This document shows positions 1 through 7,903 of a stretch of DNA of 8,847 nucleotides, piece by piece (position 1 is the first letter of the stretch; every line of letters begins with the position of its first letter). The DNA is from an uncultured Clostridia bacterium (GTDB lineage Bacteria; Bacillota; Clostridia; Christensenellales; UBA1242). The notes beneath the pieces were generated by a model. That model worked only from the letters and a program-made list of their open reading frames with translations. It was not told where the DNA came from and searched no databases. The translations under genes were made by a program, and so were the position numbers. The DNA lies in the NCBI GenBank assembly GCA_948439925.1, contig CAOJNR010000037.1:1-8847 (forward strand), read 5' to 3'.

Positions 1-3000
1 AGACGCTGACCATGAAAGTTCTCCGTTTTCAAAGCGGAAATCTTTGAGGTCAAGAAGTTCAAGTGTGAACTTGCCACTCTTGCCGTTGACAGCATAATTA
101 CTGCCACCAGCAAAAATTTCAACTGTGTAAATTTTCTTTTCAATGAATGAAAGTCTTGCAATGGTTGTCAGATTTAGGCGAACACTGTTTGCTTGTTCAG
201 CTGTCAAAAGACCATTTGTGACGATGCCAATAGTGCCATCTTCATACACATATTGCAATGTCCAGTTTTGACCTTCATCATTGCTTACAATTCTGAAAGT
301 ATGCTCCGTTCTTTTTCCAAAATTATATTCTGTTTTATCCTCATCAACTCGAAGAACCATTGTGTAGGAATAAGCAGTTGTTAAAGCTTGATGATTTTCA
401 GTGTCAAAATTTCCGTCGACGGTAGAGAATTCAGCATAGTAGTTATCGCCTTCTTTTCCAAGCCTATATGGAGTTCCAGCAGTCACTGAAACTGAATGAG
501 CACTTGATTGATTTGACTCAACGCTGTTTCCTCCTCGTGAAACATCGGCATATTGACTTATTGAAATTTCATATCTGCCAGCAGGGATCTCATTGCCTAG
601 TCCGTCCACAAGACCGAGGTCATCAAAGAGGATTTTGTTGTCAGCAACACCATTGTTTGAAACTGCACCAGAAGAGTTTTTGCTTGTTGTGATATAGCTA
701 AGCATTTTTCTTAAAGCGCGATGTGGCTCACTTGTTTCTGTTCCAACCGCATTTGCTGTTTGCATGAAAAGGTTTAGGAAGTTTCCTTGCGTTCCTTCAC
801 TTGTTGTGAATGTCACTTCGCTAAGATCAGGAATAAGTTGATAAGCTTTTATCCTTGTTGTGTAAACACTGTTGTTTGTTTCATTTCTAAGCGTCAAGCG
901 CACTTCTTGATTTTCAATATCATTTGCAGAGAACACAAAAAGGTCTTTGAAAGTTTGATTTACATAATTGTCAACAAAGCTTGGATCTGTTCTGTTATCA
1001 ATAAAATATTTCACAAAGTCAATGTTTGCCAATGAGTTTTCAAAACTTGACTTGTCAAAAACAATTCTTCCATTTTCAACAGTAACTTTGGTTGGAGATT
1101 TGATTTTTCTGACAAACTCTTGCGGTATAAAAGTTCGATTGGATGCAATCACTTGCTCATTATTTGAAACAGCGACGATTGAGATTTCATATGAAATTTC
1201 AGAATTAAGTCTTTCAAAAATATCCAAACTTTCAGACGAAGCAAAGATTGCCTCTTCTCCACCATTTTCTGTGTCTGTGAGGAAAATATAATAGCCTGTT
1301 TTTTCTGCAAGGTCAGTTTCGTTTGATTGATCATCGTTAACATTCTTTATAAGCCACTGCCAAGCGAGAGTTGCCTTTTGTCCAGAAACAAACTTAAATT
1401 CACTTGCACTGTTAAGTTTTGTGAGCTGTTGCTCTTTGCTTGCAAATTGTGTGTATATTGTTTTTTCAATGCCGTTATCAGTTACAGTTTCTTTGGCCAC
1501 ACGTGAAACTTTCAAGTTCACCTTGCCATAGTCAACTTCTTCAAGAAGAAGAGCCAAATCAATGCCATAACATTCTTCACAATCAGAGTCTGGAATTGTG
1601 CTTGGCTTAACAGTGTCGAAATAACCTTTTAATGCATTTCCGTTCTCATCTTTTTCAACAATAATCCAATATCCAGCAAGTGCTGAGGCAAGGTATTGTT
1701 TTGAAGTGAAAATATCTCTGAGCTCAAAACTTATTTCTTCATTTTCACCAGTCAATTCAACAAGGTCAGTGAAGGAAAGAACAAAATCAAATGAGGTTAA
1801 AGTTAAGCCTGCACCTGCTACGCCAGCAAGCGCATCCTTTCTTATCACAATGAAGTTTTCAGCCTCATTGCGTCCGCGTGCAAGACGAACATCATCGGTT
1901 TGCGCGTTATACTTAAATTGAAGGTCTTTGTATGGTGAAGGAAGTGAGCCTTCTTCCATAAGGGCAAGTTTAAACTCGGACAGTCCTTCTGGGATTTGTC
2001 CATACTCACTTGAAAACTTTTCAATGAGCGAATTGAGTGTTATTGTGAAAACACCTTCTTCACGATCCAAACTGAAAACAATGCTCTTTTCTTGACTTTC
2101 ACTTACCTTTTTGACAGCCAAAACATTTATTGTGTCACGATCAGGAGTTGCCTGAATGGTGATTTTGCCATAATCATCAACAGCGACTGAATCCATAGCA
2201 CCAAGTCTTGTGCCAGATATTTCTGACTTATTTGCTGGCGAAAGAGCAAGTCCATTTTTATCAAATGCCAAAATTTCCACTTTGTATTGCCCAGACATAT
2301 CACCAAAAATATCCAAAAGATTTAATTTTGCAGATTGTGCTCCATCAGTTTTTGAAGTTTTAACTTCGCCAACCACATTGCCGATTTCATATTTGATAAT
2401 ATAGTCATCATTTTCAAATGGGAAAGTCAAAATTCCTTCACGGCTGATTGAAATGCTGTCTTGACTTGGATTTTTCAGTCTTTCAAGCGTTGTCTTTGTG
2501 ACATCTGATGAAATTGCCTTATTGTAGTTGACAACAACTGAGATTTCAGTGTTTTGACCAAACAAACTGTTATTCAAACTGAGATGATAGCCTTCTTCAT
2601 CAAGCGTGAGGTTATAGTTTGCAATGCCATGATCAGTTGTTATGTTTGGAATAAAAGTGCTTCCTATTGTCACGTCAAAATTCACATCGTCATATCCATC
2701 CCAAAGATTTGCCCATGACAGCACTGCTTTGGCATTCAATATTCTGTCAATTTCAAGTTTTTCTTCTCCATAAGCAAGACTTAGAGAAATTTTATCCACG
2801 CTTTCAAGTTTTGATAATGCCATCTTGTCACTTTGAGCTTGACCAAAATATCCTTTTGTGAATCCGCCTTCTTGCGACAGAGAGTATGCGACAAGAGAAG
2901 AAGAAATTTGAATTGAATATTCACCACTGCCAAGGTTTACGCCAAGCCTGCTTGCAATGTCATTTAGTGCAATCTGTGAGTCAGTCAAACCGCTTATCGT

Positions 3001-6000
3001 GCCAGTTGCATTGCCAGCCTTATCAAAAACGGTGACAGTATAAGTTAAAGGTTTTTTGTTTTCGCTTGCAATGAAATTGTTTGCCACATCTTCCCAAACG
3101 AGATTGCCATTTTCTATTTCCGCTTTGATTGACACTTTGCTAAGGTTGACAAGAGTGAACGTTCTTTCAAAAGATGAAATGACATTTGTCCCCGATTTTG
3201 ATATCACCTGAATTGATATATCTTCATCAAGAGAGGCAAGTTCAAGTGAATAGCTTGTTTGATTTAAAAGGAATATATTTTCTCCGTTCACAATAACTTG
3301 TGCAACATTTGCCACATCTGAAATTGTGAAACCCAAAACCCATTTATTATTTGTTGTGAGTGAAACATTGACAGATTCAACCCCTGCCAGCCTTGAAATT
3401 TCAATTTCATCAGACCTTGCAGAGTCAAGGTAGCTTGAATTTTTTGCCACAACATAGATTGTTTTCTTTGTCAAGAAGTCGATTGTTTCATAGTTGAAAT
3501 TTATGCTTGTCGTTTCAAAGTTTTCTTTCCAAAGCTTGCCATCAATGTATATATCATATTGAGTTGGCAAGTTGCCAGCGCCAACTGCTTTCCATGAAAG
3601 AATTTGTGTGCTGTTATCAAACGACAATGATGTTTTGTCAAGTTTTTCAAGGCTCAGTCTATCATTGCCAGCAAATGTTGCACCTTTATCTGATGGCAGT
3701 TTATCGTCACTCGTTGCGTAAGCATAGATAATAACCTCGATTGAAGAAGCTTGGAGATAATTTGAAGCAAAAGCTTCACCGATTGTTTCATCGTTTTGAA
3801 TGTTATTGATAAACTCGCTCAAATCAAATTTTATACCTGTGAAATCATGACGAACGGTGTAATTTTGTTCTGGATTGTCATTAACAAGAGTTATGAAAGC
3901 AACAAATTTTTCAACATCTGCACCGCTTGCATTTGTGAATGTTATGTCGCCATTGTTATAAACAATATTGCTTGGATTTGTCATGCGCTTGAAAGTGTGA
4001 CGAGCAAGAAGTGAGTCAAGATAAACTTCATTTTCTGATCCTTCCAATGCGATATATTTGAAATCAAGCGTTATTTCATTTTGTTTAAAAGAAATGAAAT
4101 CAAGCACGTTTTCACTGAAAACATCATTGCCCAAAAGAGCTGAGCCATTGTATATTTCAATCTTGTCCGCATGGTCAATTAAACTCAATGAAAGTTTTTC
4201 ATGGATTTTGTTTCCAGTTTTGTCAAATTCAACATTTGTTTTTTTGCTGTCAAAGCTTGGAGGCGCAAGTCTTGTCACTTTGATCACGCTTTCTTCTGAC
4301 TGAGGATGAAGAATTGAATTGTTTGGCGCACTTGCAACAACTGAAATTTTATATTCTTTTGCAGTGCCAAAGTCTTGATTTTGGAAAGTGTAAATAAGCG
4401 TTGACGCAGTGTCATTTATGAGGTTACCATTGCTTACGCCATCAACAAAGATATCATATCGGCTTGCATGCTCAGCTTTTTCGATTTTAAGTTTATACGC
4501 ACCACCATCTTCAAAGAAAGTCACCTTTGGCGAAGAGATTTGCTCAAAAACATGAAACCCTTGTGAGAAGAAAGTGTCAGTTTCAAAGTTGCTATCAAGA
4601 TAGAGATTGGTGTCGAGTGAAACTGAATAGACTTTTATAACATAAAAACCATAAGAAAGTTTTTCTGTTTTTGTATCCTTTGTGCATGCCGATGCAACAA
4701 GGTTCACAGTTGGATTATAGTCCTTGTCTGCCTCGTAGATTTCATATCGATACTCAATCTTGTCAGCATCCACATCTTTAAGAGCGTTCCATGTGAAATA
4801 GCCATTTTCTTGTTCTACGCTTGCTGTGACTGTGCCAAGAACTTTCAGTGTTTTATTTTTTGTTACGATTGTTGAATGCCCGTCATAACGCATAGCAGAA
4901 ATTGTGAAGTTATATTCTCCGTTTGAGGAAGCAAAGCGAGCAAGATCAGAAATCACAAATTCAACCTTATCACCATTTATACTGAAATTATCTGAGGTAA
5001 ACGCATCGCCAAGTGAAAGAGTGAACTTATCTGAATTTTCTGGTCTAGTGAAAGAAATTTTGCTGGTATTGCTTGCCTTATCGTGAGAATGAGAAATTTC
5101 ACCAATTTCATCCAGCACATAGAACTTGCCATCAAAACTATCTGAATTAACAACACGAGAAGTTGTTATTGAACCTATCACAATTCCAGCCACATTTCCA
5201 TCAACAATTTTTGGAAGCGCAACCACTGATAGATCAAATTCGCCTGCATTAAGGTCTGAAATATCGAGAGTTAAAGTTGGGTTTTTATTTATATCCCAAA
5301 CTTCTTCTTTGCCAGCATAGGTCACTTTATATTTTTCAACATAGCTATCTTTTTCAGTTTGCAAACGTAAAGTGTTGCCTTCAACCGAGAAATTCACTTC
5401 TGGAACTGCAAGTTTTATAAATGTGAGCGCCTCAGAAGAGTTGCTGTTTGCGTGCAATCCTTGACCTTTGGCTTGAACAGTGATTGAGTAAACACCATAG
5501 CCTATTCCATTGACAAAAGTGCTGACTTGTCCGCCAAGCTTAGTAAAATCGGAAGCTTCCAAAAAGTGTTCCTCATTTGTTTGGAGATTAACAACACGAG
5601 CGAAATATTCAGACGCATCAGTTAGATTACCAAAAGTTATTTTACCCTCTCCGTCATGCGCATCATAAGAAAGATTTGGGGCTTGAAGCTTTGTGATTGA
5701 AAATGCTTTAAGCGAAGAGATGTTTTCACCAAGCGAATCAACAACTTCAATTTCAACAAAAGCAGTATCACCACCAGCATAGTTTTTCATACTGAAAGTG
5801 AACTCATTTCGAATAAGCCTTTCCTCAACAACAAAACCGTCAACCTTAACGCGATAGACAGCGCGGTCAACAGAGTCCCAGCTGACACGAACGTTGTGGT
5901 TGTTATACTCACTGCTTGTTTGCACGCTAAGGCTTTCAAGTTCTGGCATAACTTTATAGTGGAAAGTTTGAGCGTTTGAAAATCTTGACTCGTCAATCTT

Positions 6001-6216
6001 ATCACTTTCTGAGCCAAGTGCTTTAATTTTGATATTGTAAACTCCGCGCTCTGAAAGCGTGTAGCTGTTTGTGTCAGTGGTGAATTCTTGGTCGTTGATG
6101 ACAAGGAGATAATTTTTTGCAACAACTTTAACACCCGAATAAATCACGTAGCTTTCTTGCCAAGAGAGAACGCCATCAGCTGAAAGAGAAATTTCTTGAA
6201 CGGAAGAAAAACTTTC
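1..6216 (-). repeat. Array of about twenty degenerate Fn3-like domain repeats inside the giant lipoprotein
   Basis: The first-strand aromatic or hydrophobic anchor of successive units falls near residues 126, 220, 302, 394, 496, 583, 685, 785, 867, 982, 1067, 1148, 1275, 1372, 1460, 1726, 1828 and 2176 of the protein, a spacing mostly of 80-115 residues with some longer gaps where units are too diverged for me to place. The units match in pattern (LSW-like strand, DG turn, G-x-Y-x-I-x-V strand, KL-x-x-P linker) but share little exact sequence, and I see no near-identical DNA copies. The array is therefore old or fast-evolving, not a recent tandem expansion. The unit at residues 2166-2179 is cut by the window edge, so at least one more follows. 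Boundaries are approximate and made by eye. Confidence 0.75.
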
Positions 6217-6537
6217 CTTGACAAAAATTTTGGTTGTCGCAACAGTTTGACCTTGAACAACTGCCCACGCACTCGCTTCACCAGTTTTCACTGATGTATA
6301 CTTTCCGCTTTCACTGTCAAACTTTAAAAGGTCGTCACGAGAGAATTCAATCTTCATGTCGCCAATAGCAAAACCCTTACATGAAAAATTTTCAAGCAGG
6401 TCAACATTTTCGCCCAACGATAAAATGTATTCACTTTCTTCAAACTCTCCGCTCAACGAACTTGAACTTCCGCAAGAGGAAAAGACCAAAAGTGAAGAAC
6501 ATACAAATGCAAATACCAAACCAATATATTTTTTCAT
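1..6537 (-). CDS. Giant secreted lipoprotein of tandem Fn3/Ig-like repeats (partial, C-terminus beyond left edge)
   Basis: I translated the minus strand from the ATG at 6537-6535 through to base 1 and met no stop: at least 2179 residues in one frame, still open at the edge. The N-terminus is a signal peptide (KK at 2-3, hydrophobic 5-19) followed by a lipobox-like LVFSSC with Cys22 and a Ser-rich linker, so I infer lipid anchoring on the outer face of the membrane. The -3 residue is Phe, which is not the commonest choice. Residues about 28-107 resemble a Big2-type Ig-like module (FDSESGKY...ATTKIFV). The rest consists of beta-sandwich repeats with a recurring pattern: a strand such as GVLSW, VRVSW, YFTW, ILSW, VLSW or ELSW, then Y-x-V/I-x-V-DG, a G-x-Y-x-I-x-V strand, sometimes YLDS, then KL-x-x-P. 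This is typical of fibronectin-III-like domains. No enzyme motif, LPXTG or SLH motif is seen in this part. Cysteine is almost absent. A role as adhesin or surface stalk is inference only. Confidence 0.93.
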   Translation of the reverse strand, partial: MKKYIGLVFAFVCSSLLVFSSCGSSSSLSGEFEESEYILSLGENVDLLENFSCKGFAIGDMKIEFSRDDLLKFDSESGKYTSVKTGEASAWAVVQGQTVATTKIFVKESFSSVQEISLSADGVLSWQESYVIYSGVKVVAKNYLLVINDQEFTTDTNSYTLSERGVYNIKIKALGSESDKIDESRFSNAQTFHYKVMPELESLSVQTSSEYNNHNVRVSWDSVDRAVYRVKVDGFVVEERLIRNEFTFSMKNYAGGDTAFVEIEVVDSLGENISSLKAFSITKLQAPNLSYDAHDGEGKITFGNLTDASEYFARVVNLQTNEEHFLEASDFTKLGGQVSTFVNGIGYGVYSITVQAKGQGLHANSNSSEALTFIKLAVPEVNFSVEGNTLRLQTEKDSYVEKYKVTYAGKEEVWDINKNPTLTLDISDLNAGEFDLSVVALPKIVDGNVAGIVIGSITTSRVVNSDSFDGKFYVLDEIGEISHSHDKASNTSKISFTRPENSDKFTLSLGDAFTSDNFSINGDKVEFVISDLARFASSNGEYNFTISAMRYDGHSTIVTKNKTLKVLGTVTASVEQENGYFTWNALKDVDADKIEYRYEIYEADKDYNPTVNLVASACTKDTKTEKLSYGFYVIKVYSVSLDTNLYLDSNFETDTFFSQGFHVFEQISSPKVTFFEDGGAYKLKIEKAEHASRYDIFVDGVSNGNLINDTASTLIYTFQNQDFGTAKEYKISVVASAPNNSILHPQSEESVIKVTRLAPPSFDSKKTNVEFDKTGNKIHEKLSLSLIDHADKIEIYNGSALLGNDVFSENVLDFISFKQNEITLDFKYIALEGSENEVYLDSLLARHTFKRMTNPSNIVYNNGDITFTNASGADVEKFVAFITLVNDNPEQNYTVRHDFTGIKFDLSEFINNIQNDETIGEAFASNYLQASSIEVIIYAYATSDDKLPSDKGATFAGNDRLSLEKLDKTSLSFDNSTQILSWKAVGAGNLPTQYDIYIDGKLWKENFETTSINFNYETIDFLTKKTIYVVAKNSSYLDSARSDEIEISRLAGVESVNVSLTTNNKWVLGFTISDVANVAQVIVNGENIFLLNQTSYSLELASLDEDISIQVISKSGTNVISSFERTFTLVNLSKVSIKAEIENGNLVWEDVANNFIASENKKPLTYTVTVFDKAGNATGTISGLTDSQIALNDIASRLGVNLGSGEYSIQISSSLVAYSLSQEGGFTKGYFGQAQSDKMALSKLESVDKISLSLAYGEEKLEIDRILNAKAVLSWANLWDGYDDVNFDVTIGSTFIPNITTDHGIANYNLTLDEEGYHLSLNNSLFGQNTEISVVVNYNKAISSDVTKTTLERLKNPSQDSISISREGILTFPFENDDYIIKYEIGNVVGEVKTSKTDGAQSAKLNLLDIFGDMSGQYKVEILAFDKNGLALSPANKSEISGTRLGAMDSVAVDDYGKITIQATPDRDTINVLAVKKVSESQEKSIVFSLDREEGVFTITLNSLIEKFSSEYGQIPEGLSEFKLALMEEGSLPSPYKDLQFKYNAQTDDVRLARGRNEAENFIVIRKDALAGVAGAGLTLTSFDFVLSFTDLVELTGENEEISFELRDIFTSKQYLASALAGYWIIVEKDENGNALKGYFDTVKPSTIPDSDCEECYGIDLALLLEEVDYGKVNLKVSRVAKETVTDNGIEKTIYTQFASKEQQLTKLNSASEFKFVSGQKATLAWQWLIKNVNDDQSNETDLAEKTGYYIFLTDTENGGEEAIFASSESLDIFERLNSEISYEISIVAVSNNEQVIASNRTFIPQEFVRKIKSPTKVTVENGRIVFDKSSFENSLANIDFVKYFIDNRTDPSFVDNYVNQTFKDLFVFSANDIENQEVRLTLRNETNNSVYTTRIKAYQLIPDLSEVTFTTSEGTQGNFLNLFMQTANAVGTETSEPHRALRKMLSYITTSKNSSGAVSNNGVADNKILFDDLGLVDGLGNEIPAGRYEISISQYADVSRGGNSVESNQSSAHSVSVTAGTPYRLGKEGDNYYAEFSTVDGNFDTENHQALTTAYSYTMVLRVDEDKTEYNFGKRTEHTFRIVSNDEGQNWTLQYVYEDGTIGIVTNGLLTAEQANSVRLNLTTIARLSFIEKKIYTVEIFAGGSNYAVNGKSGKFTLELLDLKDFRFENGELSWSAS

Positions 6538-6544
6538 TCGCGAA

Positions 6545-6550
6545 TCCTTT
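6545..6550 (-). promoter_or_regulatory. Ribosome binding site of the giant lipoprotein
   Basis: On the minus strand AAAGGA lies seven bases before the ATG at 6537. It fixes that ATG as the start, in agreement with the signal peptide that begins there. Confidence 0.85.
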
Positions 6551-6576
6551 TGTTTGTCATATGTTTTATCATTTGT

Positions 6577-6605
6577 ATTCTACCACTTTTTTAGTCATTT
6601 TCCAA
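6577..6605 (-). promoter_or_regulatory. Sigma-A type promoter with extended -10 for the giant lipoprotein
   Basis: Read on the minus strand, TTGGAA (6605-6600, four of six to TTGACA) is followed after exactly 17 bases by TAGAAT (6582-6577, five of six to TATAAT). A TG one base before the hexamer makes it an extended -10 (TGGTAGAAT). Transcription should begin near 6570, giving a leader of about 33 bases that contains the ribosome binding site. The AT-rich background makes chance -10 matches common, but the spacing, the TG and the distance to the start codon agree. Nothing in it points to an alternative sigma factor. Confidence 0.65.
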
Positions 6606-6800
6606 AATGATTTTTTAATATTAATATAATTATTTTATTTAATTAAATATACTCAATAAAAAAACACAACAAAAAAATAAAAATTAAATTATTATTTTTT
6701 TACCAATTTTTATTGGATTTAATTATTTTTCTATTTTTTATTTAATTTTTTAATATTTTTTTAAGTTATTTTTATAAATTTTCTTTAATTAAAAACTTTT
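6606..6800. other. Extreme AT desert upstream of the giant lipoprotein
   Basis: By hand count about 7% of these bases are G or C, against roughly 40% in the neighbouring coding DNA. The stretch is made of A and T runs and TTTAATTAA-like words. I find no reading frame with a ribosome binding site. The only compact structure is a small hairpin, CCAAT-TTTT-ATTGG, at 6703-6716, with no nearby gene whose end it would obviously mark. It is possibly an UP-element-like region or simply unconstrained spacer. Confidence 0.6.
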
Positions 6801-6910
6801 AACTATATTTCATGAAAAGGATATTTTTTGCAAAATATGGGCGTTTTTAATATCTTTTCAAAAAAACTATATGGGTTTTTCGTTACCACGACAGTCTTTA
6901 AGTTTTGCTA
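6801..6910. other. Higher-GC island with inverted and direct repeats inside the AT desert; possible structured RNA or gene remnant
   Basis: GC rises to about 27% here and is about 7% on either side (hand counts). TGAAAAGGATATT (6813-6825) can pair with AATATCTTTTCA (6849-6860): twelve base pairs with one bulged G around a 23-base loop. An alternative hairpin, ATATTTT/AAAATAT (6821-6838), competes with it. A third small one, TCGT-TACC-ACGA, is at 6880-6891. A short direct repeat (ACTATAT, and TATGGG followed by a T run) occurs at both ends. No T tract follows in the right place for a terminator on either strand, and I recognise no known riboswitch or RNA family. Strand and function are unknown. 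Confidence 0.35.
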
Positions 6911-6925
6911 AAATAATAAATAAAC

Positions 6926-6956
6926 AAAAAAAATCCAAAATAAATTTATTCTGAAT
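6926..6956 (-). terminator. Weak candidate Rho-independent terminator after the pseudouridine synthase gene
   Basis: On the minus strand ATTCAGAATAAA can fold onto TTTATTTTGGAT (6956-6933; two G-T wobbles, otherwise paired) and eight T residues follow immediately (6933-6926). It lies about 75 bases after the stop codon at 7031. The stem is almost all A-T, so it would be a poor terminator by itself. The bases between the stop codon and this hairpin (6957-7030) are featureless AT-rich DNA. Confidence 0.35.
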
Positions 6957-7030
6957 TTTTTATTGATTTAATTATAATTTTATTATTTTTTTAATTAATT
7001 TTAATATTTTTACGATTTTTTAATTAATTT

Positions 7031-7855
7031 TTATTTATTTTCAAATTTTGTTTTTAATTTAAATTCTTTTCCGTTTAAATAATTTAAGTGCACGCCAAGT
7101 CCATCGAGTTTGAGATAATGACAAACAAGGCTTTGTGATTTGGCTTTGAATTTTCTGTTATTTTCATTTGTGCCATACTTGCCGTCGCCAACTATATGAT
7201 GTCCGAGATATGCAAGGTGCACTCTAATCTGGTGAGTTCTGCCAGTAAAAAGAGTGCATTCCACCATGCTTGTTGACCCGCCCGACTTGACAGTTTTGAA
7301 AGCTGTGATAATTTCTTGCCTGTTCTTTTTGTCATTTGGAAACACTTTGACAAAACTTGTTTTGCTGTCCTTTTCAATGTATGCCTTATATATTTCGCCA
7401 TTGAAATTTGTGTTCCCAACAACTTCGGCGAGATACTTTTTTGTTATTGTGTGATTTTTGAAAGCCAACAAAAGTTCCTCTTCGGCAAATCTATTTCTTG
7501 CCATAATAAGCAATCCTTCTGTGTTGCGGTCAAGTCTGTGCACTGCAATCGCGCCTTTTATCTTGCCTTCAAGTCCGTCCTTACCTTCAACCTCAATGCC
7601 CTTGCCTTTGTTAACACATATGATGTTTTCATCTTGATAAACAATTTCAAAGTTTTCTTTAAGCGTGCCGTCAGGATAAAAAGCAGTTACAACTGAGCCT
7701 TCAAAAACATCTATGTTTTCTTTGACTCTCACCTCATCAACTTTAACATCTTTATTTCGCAAAAGTTTGCAAGCGTGACTGTATGAAAAACCTTGCGCGC
7801 ATAGCACATTCAAAAGCTTGTCCTTTTTCTTAACTTCAAATTCAATTTTCTGCAT
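7031..7855 (-). CDS. RluA-family RNA pseudouridine synthase with S4 domain
   Basis: The 274-residue product isomerises uridine to pseudouridine in rRNA or tRNA in the cytoplasm; the exact site cannot be read from the sequence. Residues about 1-55 are an S4-like RNA-binding domain (YSHACKLLRNKDVKVDEVRV). The catalytic signature HRLDRNTEGLL follows, with the catalytic Asp at residue 109. Then come the KKYLAEVVG strand and the C-terminal motif TGRTHQIRVHL (residues 204-214) with GDGKYG after it. The segment before HRLD, where most members have KPAGL-like sequence, reads NKGKGIEVEG and is short. The length is normal for the RluC/RluD-like group. I chose the ATG at 7855 because the S4 domain starts at once after it; a TTG at 7873 would add six residues (MLYYIA) and has no ribosome binding site. 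The ATG has none either, which fits a leaderless message. It is transcribed away from the yab operon. Confidence 0.95.
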   Translation of the reverse strand: MQKIEFEVKKKDKLLNVLCAQGFSYSHACKLLRNKDVKVDEVRVKENIDVFEGSVVTAFYPDGTLKENFEIVYQDENIICVNKGKGIEVEGKDGLEGKIKGAIAVHRLDRNTEGLLIMARNRFAEEELLLAFKNHTITKKYLAEVVGNTNFNGEIYKAYIEKDSKTSFVKVFPNDKKNRQEIITAFKTVKSGGSTSMVECTLFTGRTHQIRVHLAYLGHHIVGDGKYGTNENNRKFKAKSQSLVCHYLKLDGLGVHLNYLNGKEFKLKTKFENK

Positions 7856-7863
7856 AGCAATAT

Positions 7864-7872
7864 AATATAACA
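7864..7872 (-). promoter_or_regulatory. Extended -10 promoter placing the transcript start at or next to the synthase ATG
   Basis: The minus strand reads TGTTATATT (7872-7864): TG, one base, then TATATT, five of six to TATAAT. The expected first transcribed base lies seven bases further, at about 7857-7855, which is the start codon itself. No good -35 is found at 16-18 bases, as is common for extended -10 promoters. This would make the mRNA leaderless and explains the missing ribosome binding site. Confidence 0.5.
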
Positions 7873-7903
7873 AATTTCATTAAATAGCCAGCATTTTTTT
7901 GAT

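Noticed and set aside
5787..6134. 115-codon open frame on the minus strand
   Set aside because: It lies wholly inside the giant lipoprotein in another frame, has no ribosome binding site and has a low-complexity Ser/Thr/Lys/Leu-rich translation. The same holds for the many plus-strand frames between 193 and 6629, such as 968-1291 and 6356-6610.
1..6537. TGA read as tryptophan, to explain the very long frame
   Set aside because: I saw no in-frame TGA in the frame; every tryptophan is TGG and the frame is open under the standard bacterial code.
6871..6954. 27-codon plus-strand frame (MGFSLPRQSLSF...) in the AT desert
   Set aside because: No ribosome binding site before the ATG, Lys-rich translation that simply follows the A-rich DNA, and no supporting neighbour. 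A 12-codon frame at 6812 fails for the same reasons.
6606..7030. Replication origin with AT-rich unwinding region
   Set aside because: No DnaA-box-like words (TTATNCACA) and no dnaA or dnaN nearby; AT richness alone is not enough.
7316..7696. 126-codon open frame on the plus strand
   Set aside because: It is antisense to the pseudouridine synthase, whose motifs are unmistakable; no ribosome binding site, and no recognisable protein features.
7856..7873. TTG start at 7873 for the pseudouridine synthase
   Set aside because: It adds six non-conserved residues that overlap the likely -10 element and has no ribosome binding site; the ATG at 7855 begins just before the S4 domain.
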